43,632 nt of DNA, from positions 1 to 43,632 of IMG/VR virus record IMGVR_UViG_3300047667_001165; one strand, 5' to 3'. Shown in pieces: positions 16,346-24,315 of this stretch. The stretch is from a virus. A model generated the notes under the pieces. That model was not told where the DNA came from, made no database searches, and worked only from the letters and a program-made list of their open reading frames with translations. Made by a program: the position numbers and the translations under genes. Each line of letters opens with the position of its first letter. Position 1 is the first letter of the stretch.

Positions 16346-16720
16346 TTAAGAAATTGCCCTTGACCAAATTTCACTTGAAACAGAATGAACGATTTCGACC
16401 TTATAACTCCGATTCTTTTTATGTTCACCATACTTTGAAGGCGTTCCTTCAAATTGGGGTTTAATATACGCACCTAGGTTCTGGACAAACCGAGGTGGGA
16501 AATTGCGAACAAGTTCTTCAATCCGTTCAATAGAGACCCCTTTTTTTGGGTATGGTAATTCTCGTTTAAGTCGCATAAGTTCAACGCATCTAGGGTGGGT
16601 ATCACGAGAAAAGTTATGCCACCATATATGGGAAACAATCACGGATTTCTCGTTCAAGTCTGTGATTGATTCTATTTCTTGCAATAATTTATTTGTTTCT
16701 TCTTCTAGGTATTTGTTCAT
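16346..16720 (-). CDS. Hypothetical protein upstream of thyA, 124 aa
   Basis: Unrecognised 124-residue basic protein with an N-terminal amphipathic helix (MNKYLEEETNKLLQEIESITDL) followed by WWHNFSRDTHPRCVELMRLKREL and a Lys/Arg-rich C-terminus. The stop codon is separated from the thyA start by one base, so the pair is probably translationally coupled. It is the first gene after the gp18 terminator and a TTGACA promoter, so it is likely expressed early with thyA. No catalytic motif is evident. Confidence 0.6.
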   Translation of the reverse strand: MNKYLEEETNKLLQEIESITDLNEKSVIVSHIWWHNFSRDTHPRCVELMRLKRELPYPKKGVSIERIEELVRNFPPRFVQNLGAYIKPQFEGTPSKYGEHKKNRSYKVEIVHSVSSEIWSRAIS

Positions 16721-16758
16721 ATTAGAATTTTGGATAACCTGTAGTCGGCCATACCAAG

Positions 16759-16787
16759 ATTCTTACCGAATTTTGAATTTTTGTCAA
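16759..16787 (-). promoter_or_regulatory. Sigma70-like promoter for the thyA transcript
   Basis: On the minus strand TTGACA (16782-16787), a 17-nt spacer and AAGAAT (16759-16764) lie immediately after the gp18 terminator and about 40 nt before the ATG at 16720. The terminator-promoter order insulates the thyA genes from late sheath transcription. Confidence 0.5.
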
Positions 16788-16790
16788 CAA

Positions 16791-16821
16791 AAAACCCTCC
16801 TTAATTTTTAAGGAGGGTTTT
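16791..16821 (-). terminator. Strong intrinsic terminator after gp18
   Basis: CCCTCCTTAA (16795-16804) pairs perfectly with TTAAGGAGGG (16808-16817), flanked by A-runs and T-runs on both sides, so it can work in either direction. It lies 26 nt beyond the gp18 stop on the minus strand. Confidence 0.9.
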
Positions 16822-16846
16822 GTTGAATTTTAACTAGGATCTAATC

Positions 16847-19810
16847 TTAAAAAACTTCTTGGAAGTTTTGATCCAACCTAAGGAGGTTAAGGTTAAGTTT
16901 GATCTGATTAACGATTCCGGTAATGGTGATGCCGATATCAGCAACTAAGCAACCGTCCTGTTGTGTGGCTAGAGTATTCTTTTTCAAACTTACATTGAAA
17001 TCTTCAATCGCCCCATTTTGAAGCAGGGTGTTCAAGTAGAGTTCAATGTTATTCTTGAAACGAATTCTGGTCTGAAGGTTATTCTGCTCAAATAAGAACG
17101 GTCTAAGCGCGGACTGAAGATTTCCTTCAAGCCAAATAAGTAGTCTTCTCGCAGAGTTTTCTTTTAGTTGGTGGTTATCATTCTTAAGCATTGTTCTATC
17201 TGCGAAACGAAGGAAACCGTCGTAGTTCTTGTCGAAGAATACCGCGTTTTGCTGGATCTTGAACAAGTAATCTCGGTCGCGAAGAACCGGATCGATTGCT
17301 GCATCAACAACATTTCGGATCAAACCTCTTTGAACACCAGCAGCAGCCAACCAAGGGAAGTCTGTTTGTGCGAACAGTGCCGCAGTAACAGGTGAACTCG
17401 GAATCCAAACTGGAGAAGAACTATAAACGTTGCTCGACTTATACCATTGGGCATCGATAGTCGTGATAGTGTTGCTCAATCCTTTAGTAAGGTTTTTCAA
17501 GGGCCAGTAAACTTCGGTCTGGAAAACTCCAGCATTTTTACATTTGGTCTTCGAATCATAAACTTTACAATCCCTACCATTAACCAGAGAATGTCTGAGG
17601 TTATCTGCAATATGTAAGTGATGTATACCGCCGTTAACCACTCTAGTCGATTCGGTGAAAGTGAGGAAAGTGTCGTAGATCTGTCTCCAGTTAGTTCTCA
17701 TGTTTCCTGTTTCAGAACCTTCGGGAACTGTTCTACCAAGATCTTCAACGACATTAAGGAATACTTTATCATTGAAGCAGAAAGAGTTGTCCGCCTGTGT
17801 GCTTGTGAGCCATTGATCTCGGTCTTCCTTAACCGTGTTCCAGATGGTTCCTAAACCCGCTTCAATCGAAAGGTCGAGGCTTACACGCTCGGGATTATCA
17901 ACGGTGCAAAGAGCGTTTCTCAGTTTAGCCGGAATATTACCCACGTCACAAGCTTTTTCTGGTTGTTTCGCTACATACTGACTAACGGAATACATCCCGT
18001 TGGAATACCCCTTAAAGTTAGCTTCTGAAAGAGAAAGGAAGCTAGACCCTAAACCATTAGTGTTACCTCTCCACATTCTAACATTCTTGATTTTCTGTCC
18101 ATCAGTGCCTACGTAACTATCATCTGCGATATTGGGATTTACTAATACCGTCAGTCTACTTGAATCGCCTTCAACTTTACTCTCCAAAAAGATATTTTGT
18201 TGGAAGCCACCTTCGGTGATAGTCTTCTCGATTTCAGAAATAGAACCAGTGTGGGATTCAACAACACTGGGAATTAGTTGATTAGAACCATTTTGAACAT
18301 CTTTACGAAGTCTCCATAGGGTAACATTCAAGAAGTTTCTATGATCTGGGTCTGACCATGATCCATTGATATGCTGTTCGGAAAGAGCAGAAACTGCTTG
18401 CGATATACTGGGGACAGGTTCTCCGAAAGGAGCTTTCAAATTAAAGTCGTAAGTGTCTGTTGACAGGTCGTCCCAAATAACTTCACCCGTAGTGGATGTG
18501 CTGGTCTTGATATTAGTGATAGAATCCCAATCAGACGCTGGGTCGCCATCGGTATTGTCTGTTACGGTGATATAGTAACCTTCGCGAGCATCCTTGGTTT
18601 TGGAGCGACCGCTATCTAATACAATAAGACCTACCTTACCAAACTCGACAGGGTCAAACGTAGTAATAGTATCATCAAAAATAGTGTAACTGGTTGACCA
18701 GTCAATAAGGCCGCATTGGATCTTATCGTAGCCATTTTCATCAAGATCGATACGAACAGGTTGTCCGAGAACATAGCCTACACTGTCGGTTACTGTAAAC
18801 ACTTCCGTAAGGAGTGATGGTTCGAACGAACTATCATCCATAATTAGGAGCATTGCGAGATACTCTGTTGTGGTTAATTCTTGGTTGGCTACAAGCCCCG
18901 AAACAAATACAACTTCCAAATCTATAGTTCCGGCTGAAACGCCCACACCATCATATAATTCATAAGCCCCTAGATCCACAATAGCAGGGTATGAAGCCCC
19001 AACATAAACCCACTCGGCAGTTGCCCCGCTACGGGGGATAACGGCTTTAAATTTATCTGCTTCTAATGGATTTTCCTCGACCATTAACTTATATTGATAA
19101 TCACTGATAGGAACACGTTCGGAACCGGCCCCTACCGCTCCAATATAACCAGAATCGTTTACCGAAAATGCTGATTGGATTGCGGATTCCAGTCCAGTCA
19201 ACTGAACTCCGTTAGTGGCATTTAAGTCGCCGCTTGTTACTACGTATGTGTATTCAGTTTTAAGACCACCCGAATTAGAATTATATACAAAGTCATCAAT
19301 AGTGATCGCTGGATCAAATGTGGTAGTTGCTGCAATGATCTGAGTATACTCATACGCACTCAGTAATCCACCTTCAGCCAAACCAGTATCAAACGGTTTG
19401 ACCGTTTTGAGATCTCCGAATTCTTCTGGAGTAATATCTTGAGTAGCCTTGTAATTTAAAATAACCGACTCGGAGACTGTGTCCTCAAGTGCTGGGTAAA
19501 GGAGGGCTGAGTATTCATCACCAACATCGAAACCTTCTTCAGGTCCATATGGAAGTTTAACAAAAACTAAGTTGGCTCCAGACTCAATAATCCTTTTAGC
19601 AGACTCGAATGAGTAGATCTGTTCGGTTCGTGACGGATCTGGCTCACCAAAGAGAGTAATAAACTCGGGTAAGCTTCTTAGGATAAATGGCTCGTTCGCT
19701 ACACCTTCGGATGTGAAACCTAAACATAGCACATTATATCCTTCTGGGATTAAAGGTCTAGCATCAAAATTCTCATTGATGATAATCGCTGGTGAGATTG
19801 GCTGTGACAT
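16847..19810 (-). CDS. 18: Contractile tail sheath protein (gp18), unusually long
   Basis: 987 residues against about 660 in T4. The N-terminus (SQPISPAIIINENFDARPL, then NVLCLGFTSEGVANEP...SLPEFITLFGEP) is the classic sheath start. The C-terminal domain is also typical: DFPWLAAAGVQRGLI, RDRDYLFKIQQNAVFFDKNYDGFL, RFADRTML, NSARRLLIWLEGNLQ, ending in the strand that exchanges between sheath subunits. The extra length lies in the middle (about residues 110-480), where inserted beta-rich domains probably decorate the tail exterior. It is preceded by a good ribosome site (AGGAGT) and a TATAAT box 7 nt before the ATG, and followed by a strong terminator. It diverges from gp19. Confidence 0.93.
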   Translation of the reverse strand: MSQPISPAIIINENFDARPLIPEGYNVLCLGFTSEGVANEPFILRSLPEFITLFGEPDPSRTEQIYSFESAKRIIESGANLVFVKLPYGPEEGFDVGDEYSALLYPALEDTVSESVILNYKATQDITPEEFGDLKTVKPFDTGLAEGGLLSAYEYTQIIAATTTFDPAITIDDFVYNSNSGGLKTEYTYVVTSGDLNATNGVQLTGLESAIQSAFSVNDSGYIGAVGAGSERVPISDYQYKLMVEENPLEADKFKAVIPRSGATAEWVYVGASYPAIVDLGAYELYDGVGVSAGTIDLEVVFVSGLVANQELTTTEYLAMLLIMDDSSFEPSLLTEVFTVTDSVGYVLGQPVRIDLDENGYDKIQCGLIDWSTSYTIFDDTITTFDPVEFGKVGLIVLDSGRSKTKDAREGYYITVTDNTDGDPASDWDSITNIKTSTSTTGEVIWDDLSTDTYDFNLKAPFGEPVPSISQAVSALSEQHINGSWSDPDHRNFLNVTLWRLRKDVQNGSNQLIPSVVESHTGSISEIEKTITEGGFQQNIFLESKVEGDSSRLTVLVNPNIADDSYVGTDGQKIKNVRMWRGNTNGLGSSFLSLSEANFKGYSNGMYSVSQYVAKQPEKACDVGNIPAKLRNALCTVDNPERVSLDLSIEAGLGTIWNTVKEDRDQWLTSTQADNSFCFNDKVFLNVVEDLGRTVPEGSETGNMRTNWRQIYDTFLTFTESTRVVNGGIHHLHIADNLRHSLVNGRDCKVYDSKTKCKNAGVFQTEVYWPLKNLTKGLSNTITTIDAQWYKSSNVYSSSPVWIPSSPVTAALFAQTDFPWLAAAGVQRGLIRNVVDAAIDPVLRDRDYLFKIQQNAVFFDKNYDGFLRFADRTMLKNDNHQLKENSARRLLIWLEGNLQSALRPFLFEQNNLQTRIRFKNNIELYLNTLLQNGAIEDFNVSLKKNTLATQQDGCLVADIGITITGIVNQIKLNLNLLRLDQNFQEVF

Positions 19811-19865
19811 GATAGTAATTATAGCAACTCCTATATGATTTTTAAATGAGGTCGGAGACTAATTA
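19811..19865. promoter_or_regulatory. Divergent 55-bp regulatory gap between gp18 and gp19
   Basis: This gap must hold the start signals of both tail genes. On the minus side it contains AGGAGT and CTATAATTACTATC before the gp18 ATG. On the plus side it contains GAGGTCGGAGACTAATTA before the gp19 ATG. These are two of the few starts in the window with clear Shine-Dalgarno character, consistent with very high expression of the sheath and tube. Confidence 0.5.
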
Positions 19866-20540
19866 ATGTATATGAATGAGATTTCAAACACTTATAATCT
19901 TCGTGAAGGTGAAAGACAATTCAGAAAGCACGGATTTTCCCGTCAAAACTTTCTGAAACCAGTGAAGATTGGTCCAGAACCTTTCAGCTCGCAGATCTTA
20001 AGAGGTCTACATTATATCAGCACCGCCGCTCTACCTGCTCTCACTAGAGATGCTAAAGATGTGCCTTACCAAGGCAGTATGCTTAAGGAGATGGGTCAAT
20101 TGCAATTTGGCAATGAAACCACTATCGGTTTTAGAACTCCTGCAAACTTTCTCGCATATAACTCACTCCTGCAATGGTCAACCGAATTAGGAAACCCTCT
20201 TGATGGTTCATCTAAATATTGTGTTGGTGATGATTCCACCATTCAATATGTCGTCACTGACAAGTCTAATAGAGTTGTGAGAGGTGTTGAGTTTATCGGC
20301 GTATTCCCTAGTAGTGTTGGTGAAATTGCTTATGATAATATGAGTGACGATATCACAAACTTTGATGTTACGTTCACCTATAACTACTGGCAACCAATTC
20401 CTCTTGAAGGTATTGACTTAGATTCCTTCGGCAATAATGCTAATGATTCGGACTCAGCACAGACCAACCAATCGGTGATATATGACGAGTATGAAGCTTT
20501 GATTGCAACCAGAGATTCTAAATCATCTATTGACTGTTAA
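19866..20540 (+). CDS. 19: Tail tube protein (gp19)
   Basis: 224 residues, T4 gp19 being 163. The N-terminal part SRQNFLKPVKIGP and the block RGLHYISTAALPALTRDAKDVPYQG fit the tube fold, as does the C-terminal signature VRGVEFIGVFPSSVGEIAYDN..NFDVTFTYNYWQP, which aligns by eye with the end of T4 gp19. About 45 extra acidic residues follow (DSDSAQTNQSVIYDEYEAL). It forms the inner tube through which DNA passes. It is transcribed divergently from the sheath gene, whereas in T4 genes 18 and 19 are adjacent and co-directional. It converges on the next gene, overlapping its stop by 4 nt. Confidence 0.85.
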   Translation: MYMNEISNTYNLREGERQFRKHGFSRQNFLKPVKIGPEPFSSQILRGLHYISTAALPALTRDAKDVPYQGSMLKEMGQLQFGNETTIGFRTPANFLAYNSLLQWSTELGNPLDGSSKYCVGDDSTIQYVVTDKSNRVVRGVEFIGVFPSSVGEIAYDNMSDDITNFDVTFTYNYWQPIPLEGIDLDSFGNNANDSDSAQTNQSVIYDEYEALIATRDSKSSIDC

Positions 20541-20989
20541 TGTCTTTCGAAGATATAGGCTTCCAGCCATTCTGGAGAAGTTGCATTCTCCATAGAGAAT
20601 AGAGCATCCTCGTAACGATCTGCGATATATTCTATTAGATTATTCCTTTCGTTCGAGGGTTTTTCGTTTTTCGCCTTCATGCGAGAAATCTTTTCTGTAT
20701 TCGCTTCTAAACAATCCTCCCACATATTATGCCCATTAATAAGGCATAGCCAACTAGCTAGATGCTTTTTGTTATTGTTTTTGCTACTACCCCAACCCCT
20801 AACATTTGACTTGATTACATGTTTTTTGAAAAAGTCTGCGTAATCTACATAATACGCCCCAGTTTCATTTTCGCATAAAAAACAATTCATTTCAGAATCC
20901 CAGATAACCTCCGTAGGGTATTCTAAGTGAACAGTTTTCCAAATTTCTGTGTGGACTTCATCAATATAATCTTCTTTAGTTTTCTTCAT
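20537..20989 (-). CDS. Hypothetical protein, 150 aa
   Basis: Unrecognised 150-residue protein: an N-terminal helix, then EVIWDSEMNCFLCENETGAYYVDYADFF with a C-x2-C pair, a conserved-looking WGSSKNNNKKHLASWLC segment and an acidic C-terminus (EWLEAYIFERH). It overlaps the end of gp19 by 4 nt and is the last of a run of five minus-strand genes led by RNase H. Expression with the RNase H group is inferred; no function can be assigned. Confidence 0.6.
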   Translation of the reverse strand: MKKTKEDYIDEVHTEIWKTVHLEYPTEVIWDSEMNCFLCENETGAYYVDYADFFKKHVIKSNVRGWGSSKNNNKKHLASWLCLINGHNMWEDCLEANTEKISRMKAKNEKPSNERNNLIEYIADRYEDALFSMENATSPEWLEAYIFERH

Positions 20990-20996
20990 TTTAAAT

Positions 20997-21431
20997 TTAG
21001 GTGTGTTTGTCTATTTTCCTCTCGGTGTATATTGCGATATACAATTCACCGATAAATGGGAACTCGGTTACGGTAATTCCTATCAATTTTCCGTTCCCGC
21101 TTACACTCTTATGGAACAGTATCTTCATCGGGTCAATACCGTTTTTAATAAAAATAGTATCCACACCTTTTCGAAGCTTATTTACGTCGTTTGTTGTGTA
21201 AAACGCAGACAACTCCCTTCGAACATCGGCTTTGATGCGCTTGATATGTTTTCCATACTGTAATTGGTATATTAATGGATCTTCTCTCTCCAATTTCTTA
21301 CATTTCTTACACCGGAATCTTCTCTTTACTTTTTTGGGGCTACCCTCTTCCGCCACCTTAACCCTAAATTGATTTTGAGAGAGCCACTTAGCCTCACCAC
21401 AGTCTATACAAGGTATATGTCTGTTGGGCAT
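20997..21431 (-). CDS. Zinc-ribbon protein, 144 aa
   Basis: The N-terminus has CIDCG (residues 8-12) and CKKCKK (41-46), two CxxC pairs separated by about 30 residues, a zinc-ribbon or treble-clef layout. Between and after them the chain is very basic (SPKKVKRRFRCKKCKK, KHIKRIKADVRREL), suggesting nucleic-acid binding. The C-terminal half is alpha/beta with no recognisable motif. It could be a phage transcription modulator or nuclease accessory protein, but this is inference. Neighbours are small unknown genes in the RNase H run. Confidence 0.55.
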   Translation of the reverse strand: MPNRHIPCIDCGEAKWLSQNQFRVKVAEEGSPKKVKRRFRCKKCKKLEREDPLIYQLQYGKHIKRIKADVRRELSAFYTTNDVNKLRKGVDTIFIKNGIDPMKILFHKSVSGNGKLIGITVTEFPFIGELYIAIYTERKIDKHT

Positions 21432-21433
21432 TC

Positions 21434-21820
21434 TTAAATATAGTGAATATAGTGTGTCGCGAAGATTGCGAACAACTCCAAAAGTTCTTTTTTATTATCA
21501 CCTTCAGGCTCAAGCTCTTGTCTATGTTTGATTTTTCCAACCATTCTATCCAACCTTTCAGCCAGTATCCCCGAAGACTTGGGGAACCGTTCACCGGAAA
21601 GAATGGATATATGCTGCCTAACTAGATGCTGGTCTGCCGAAGGTAGCCTATTTAAAACGTCATCTAAGCATGGTCTGAAAGGATTTGCCGCTGGTTCGGC
21701 CATAAGCTCCACCGGAATAGGACCGACCGTGTTTGGCCCTTGGTATGTAGTTATTCCCTTTATACCTCTAGGTATCCCTAAATCATTACCTTTAATTGCT
21801 TTATCTAAATCGCTATCCAT
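21434..21820 (-). CDS. Hypothetical protein, 128 aa
   Basis: Unrecognised 128-residue protein. The first 50 residues are Pro/Gly-rich and probably unstructured (NDLGIPRGIKGITTYQGPN), followed by helices LDDVLNRLPSADQHLVRQHISILS and ILAERLDRMVGKIKHRQEL and an aromatic/His end. It overlaps the 3' end of the membrane-protein gene by 8 nt, indicating translational coupling. No function can be inferred. Confidence 0.55.
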   Translation of the reverse strand: MDSDLDKAIKGNDLGIPRGIKGITTYQGPNTVGPIPVELMAEPAANPFRPCLDDVLNRLPSADQHLVRQHISILSGERFPKSSGILAERLDRMVGKIKHRQELEPEGDNKKELLELFAIFATHYIHYI

Positions 21821-22256
21821 TGCTTTTTGAGTTTTCGGTTTCTCCTATTGCTGTGAAATGTATGAATAGCTTGTTGTAGCCATTACATTTCTTACATTTA
21901 AATCCTTGGACCTCTAATCCAAAATCTATTTCCTCAATAGATGAACAATGCCTACAACGCATCTCAATTGGAATGTCCCAGATTCTATCTGAAATCCTTT
22001 GGTGTATTTGTTTCTGGTGGTCTATCTCAGCTCGTCTGGTTTCTTCCCGAAACTTAGTGTTACTAGTTATTGCTTCTTCTTGAAATATTTTATTACTTAG
22101 TTTTATGTTATAAATCAAAACCGAAATTACAGTTAATAATAAGGCCAAGATCGAAAGCTTCGCCACCAATCCAACCACATAAAACACCAAAAGACTTAAC
22201 ACAACCCCACCAACAAGCCATGCTTTCGTTTTATTCAATATTTGTTTCGGTTCCAT
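21813..22256 (-). CDS. Membrane protein with cytoplasmic zinc ribbon, 147 aa
   Basis: Residues about 12-50 form two closely spaced hydrophobic helices (WLVGGVVLSLLVFYVVGLVA and SILALLLTVISVLIYNI), i.e. a membrane hairpin. A charged helical stretch follows, then two CxxC pairs (CRHCSS and CKKCNGY) spaced for a zinc ribbon. A membrane-anchored zinc-ribbon protein beside RNase H might tether replication or act in superinfection or host takeover. This is unproven. The ATG shares its last bases with the RNase H stop codon, so the two are coupled. Confidence 0.6.
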   Translation of the reverse strand: MEPKQILNKTKAWLVGGVVLSLLVFYVVGLVAKLSILALLLTVISVLIYNIKLSNKIFQEEAITSNTKFREETRRAEIDHQKQIHQRISDRIWDIPIEMRCRHCSSIEEIDFGLEVQGFKCKKCNGYNKLFIHFTAIGETENSKSNG

Positions 22257-23158
22257 TATAGATATAACTCTTTTAGGGTGTTGAAGTTATCCCACATCTC
22301 TCTGGTCTTGTAGGTGACATGGTAGTTGTCCAGAATCCGAGTCAATTCCCAATCTTTCTTTTTTTCTTTAGGCTCGATCTGCCTCTTAATGAAGCACACC
22401 TCTTTATCAGATAAAGGTTTAAAATTAAGATCAATTAAACTTTTAGTTTCCTCAATAATATCTATTTGCTCCTCTGTCAGTTTAGGTGAAAGCTCGTCCC
22501 AGTTCTCGACCAGCTTTTTAGCTTTCTTCTCACCATAACGGAACAACCCTTTGATGTTATCAGAGGGGTCGCCCTTAATTGATTTCCATAAAACATAGTG
22601 TTCTTTAGATACTGGGGCATATTCATCCCAGTTATCAAGTTCCAGAAGCATTCTTTTCTGGGGGTTATAAATACTGCAATCCTCAGATATACATTGGAAG
22701 AAGTCATGGTCGGAAGAAATAATCAAACTACCGCCTTCTAGGTTTTTATTGAGATAATGTATTAGGTCGTCTGCTTCGGAGCAGAGGGGAAATACTGAAT
22801 GAAACCCGTAGGCATCTGCTATATATTTGGCATGTTTACATAGGCTATACACTTGCTTCTTCGGACCATTAGTATCTATAGATCCTCTGTTTGCTTTATA
22901 AAGTGGGTTAACTGTGGTTCTCCAGTTGATCGCTTCTGGGTCGATCTTCCTATCCCACACCATATAAATTTCTGTGTCTGCATCAAGAAAATCTGAGGAG
23001 GTATAGTATATATCCGAAAAAAACTTCTGCAAAGCAGTGACATCGTTTCCTTTATTGTCCAGCTTTCTAGTTGCTCTCGAATTTTTTTCTAGATACTTCT
23101 CGGTGTTGCCTATGCTCCTGTGTAGCATATTGTTGGCATCTATTAGGATGTTCTTCAT
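22256..23158 (-). CDS. rnh: RNase H / 5'-3' flap exonuclease (T4 Rnh type)
   Basis: 300 residues, close to T4 RNase H (305). The FEN-family metal ligands are visible: LIDANN (D7), VWDRK (D69), SEADDLIHYL (E128, D130, D131), SSDHDFF (D150, D152) and KGDPSDNIKG (D197, D200), the last leading into the helix-hairpin-helix. It removes RNA primers and flaps from lagging-strand fragments. It heads a run of five minus-strand genes and starts only about 40 bp from the first attC-like site of the cassette array, so its promoter must lie in that gap or within the site. Confidence 0.9.
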   Translation of the reverse strand: MKNILIDANNMLHRSIGNTEKYLEKNSRATRKLDNKGNDVTALQKFFSDIYYTSSDFLDADTEIYMVWDRKIDPEAINWRTTVNPLYKANRGSIDTNGPKKQVYSLCKHAKYIADAYGFHSVFPLCSEADDLIHYLNKNLEGGSLIISSDHDFFQCISEDCSIYNPQKRMLLELDNWDEYAPVSKEHYVLWKSIKGDPSDNIKGLFRYGEKKAKKLVENWDELSPKLTEEQIDIIEETKSLIDLNFKPLSDKEVCFIKRQIEPKEKKKDWELTRILDNYHVTYKTREMWDNFNTLKELYL

Positions 23159-23201
23159 AAGATGAGATTACTATAAAAATTCCTCTTTTCAAGTTTTATA
23201 T

Positions 23202-23320
23202 TATTAATAAGACGTGAGAGAGTGACGTTCTACCGCTAGCTTAGTTTATTTTTATATCAGATCGCGTTTCAATTCCGAACGGAGTTCGGTTTAGATCGCG
23301 CCTCCACATTGACGTTCTGC
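23202..23320 (+). repeat. attC-like site 1 (left boundary, degenerate)
   Basis: The right half is intact: GATCGCGCCTCCACATTGAC followed by GTTCTGC (23314-23320), which opens cassette 1. The left half is damaged: the AAC box reads TATTAAT (23202-23208) and the arm has GACGTTC where the other sites have GACGATC, which weakens the stem. It marks the left edge of the array and may be a remnant site or serve as the entry point. Confidence 0.8.
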
Positions 23321-23343
23321 AATAAATTACCTACTAGATAATT

Positions 23344-23532
23344 ATGATCCAGCAATACACCGTAACCAACTCACAAGGACCAGAATATTATATTTGGTCA
23401 TTCCAAACACCAAATCAATCAGAAATGGAGTGGTGTGAGAAACAATCTAAAATTACTAAACGAACAAATGAGGGGTTACCGCTTGTGATTTTAAACAATA
23501 TTGAAATTAGGGACGAGAAGCTTCCTTGGTAA
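23344..23532 (+). CDS. Cassette 1 gene, hypothetical 62 aa
   Basis: It starts 24 nt after the GTTCTGC box of site 1. The 62-residue protein is polar (MIQQYTVTNSQGPEYYIWSF, EMEWCEKQSKITKRTNEGLP) with one Cys and no recognised motif. It is the only plus-strand gene of the first cassette and overlaps by 26 nt a 49-residue ORF on the opposite strand. Position and orientation are as expected for an integron cassette gene; the function is unknown. Confidence 0.6.
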   Translation: MIQQYTVTNSQGPEYYIWSFQTPNQSEMEWCEKQSKITKRTNEGLPLVILNNIEIRDEKLPW

Positions 23533-23656
23533 AGGGTTGGAATAATTCAACAAACTCCGCATCCGTAAGTTTTGAACCATCTTTGTTTCTGATTTTGTTT
23601 CTGGCTTCGTCTAGAGTTAGTTCACCATCATACACCAAAGTTTTTTGTTCGTTCAT
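23507..23656 (-). CDS. Cassette 1 convergent small ORF, 49 aa
   Basis: A 49-residue minus-strand frame from the ATG at 23656 (MNEQKTLVYDGELTLDEARN...). It has a plausible soluble, acidic composition with a helical DEARNKIRNKDGSKLTDAEF segment. It fills the space between the plus-strand gene and site 2, converging with the former. No family is recognised. It is short enough that it could be a chance frame, but similarly placed minus-strand frames occur in the other cassettes. Confidence 0.45.
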   Translation of the reverse strand: MNEQKTLVYDGELTLDEARNKIRNKDGSKLTDAEFVELFQPFTKEASRP

Positions 23657-23697
23657 TACTTTAATTAGTAATCACATCAAACTTTTCAAATCCAGAT

Positions 23698-23816
23698 GCA
23701 GAACAAGACGTGGGAGGACGACGATCTACCGCTAACTTAGTTTATTTTTATATTAGATCGCGTTTTAATCCCGAACTACGTTCGGTTTAGATCGCGCCTC
23801 CACATTGACGTTCTGC
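23698..23816 (+). repeat. attC-like site 2
   Basis: Opens with GCAGAAC (23698-23704) and closes with GTTCTGC (23810-23816). The left arm GTGGGAGGACGACGATC pairs with the right arm GATCGCGCCTCCAC, leaving three unpaired bases on the left arm, like the extrahelical bases of true attC sites. The inner hairpin is CCGAAC-TAC-GTTCGG, whereas the other copies have GGA in the loop: the stem is kept while the loop changes. Confidence 0.88.
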
Positions 23817-23832
23817 TAGAAACTAAGAATCC

Positions 23833-24207
23833 ATGAGTAAACCTACATATTTTAGACTGTATTATAGTGATCCCGACGAAGAACTTGATCTAAGTAATTT
23901 TCTTGATGCGAAAATGGTATATCAAAGCTCCGAAAGGATTATTTTCATTTGCAACGATTTTGATCTTCGTGGTGGATCTTATGTCGGTAGATTTTGGTAT
24001 AGTCTGAGAACTGATCTCGAAAACCTAATGTTGCCACTGGACCTTGTAAGGTGTCAAATTTTTCCCCAGCACCGAATGTTTGAAGCACTCTGTCTTTTAG
24101 ATGGGAACCGACAAACACAAGGTGAGATAAAACAAGAAGAAGTCGCCCTAGTTCAAATCTCACAAGACGAAAGGGGGTATTTGGAACTGACAGGTCAAGT
24201 TGAGTGA
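23833..24207 (+). CDS. Cassette 2 gene, hypothetical 124 aa
   Basis: The ATG is 17 nt after the GTTCTGC box. The 124-residue protein has an acidic N-terminus (MSKPTYFRLYYSDPDEELDL), alternating strands (RIIFICNDFDL, GSYVGRFWYS) and an acidic C-terminal segment. Third codon positions are A/T-biased as in the rest of the phage, which supports this frame over a 118-residue frame on the opposite strand (23945-24301) that overlaps most of it. I recognise no family. Confidence 0.65.
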   Translation: MSKPTYFRLYYSDPDEELDLSNFLDAKMVYQSSERIIFICNDFDLRGGSYVGRFWYSLRTDLENLMLPLDLVRCQIFPQHRMFEALCLLDGNRQTQGEIKQEEVALVQISQDERGYLELTGQVE

Positions 24208-24315
24208 TCGCTTGGGTCCAGATGCGATGATGCCATGAATTTAGGTAATCTTGGATTGTTTGGTTTATTAGGATTCGTTCTTGTTCATAGGTCATATTCA
24301 TACTTAGGCCCAGAT

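Noticed and set aside
16345-16473. Longer thymidylate synthase from an upstream start
   Set aside because: The extra 43 residues overlap the upstream gene in another frame and do not resemble ThyA; the ATG at 16344 gives the family length.
23945-24301. 118-residue minus-strand frame in cassette 2
   Set aside because: It overlaps most of the plus-strand 124-residue gene, which has better codon usage and the expected position behind the site; kept only as an alternative in that gene's note.
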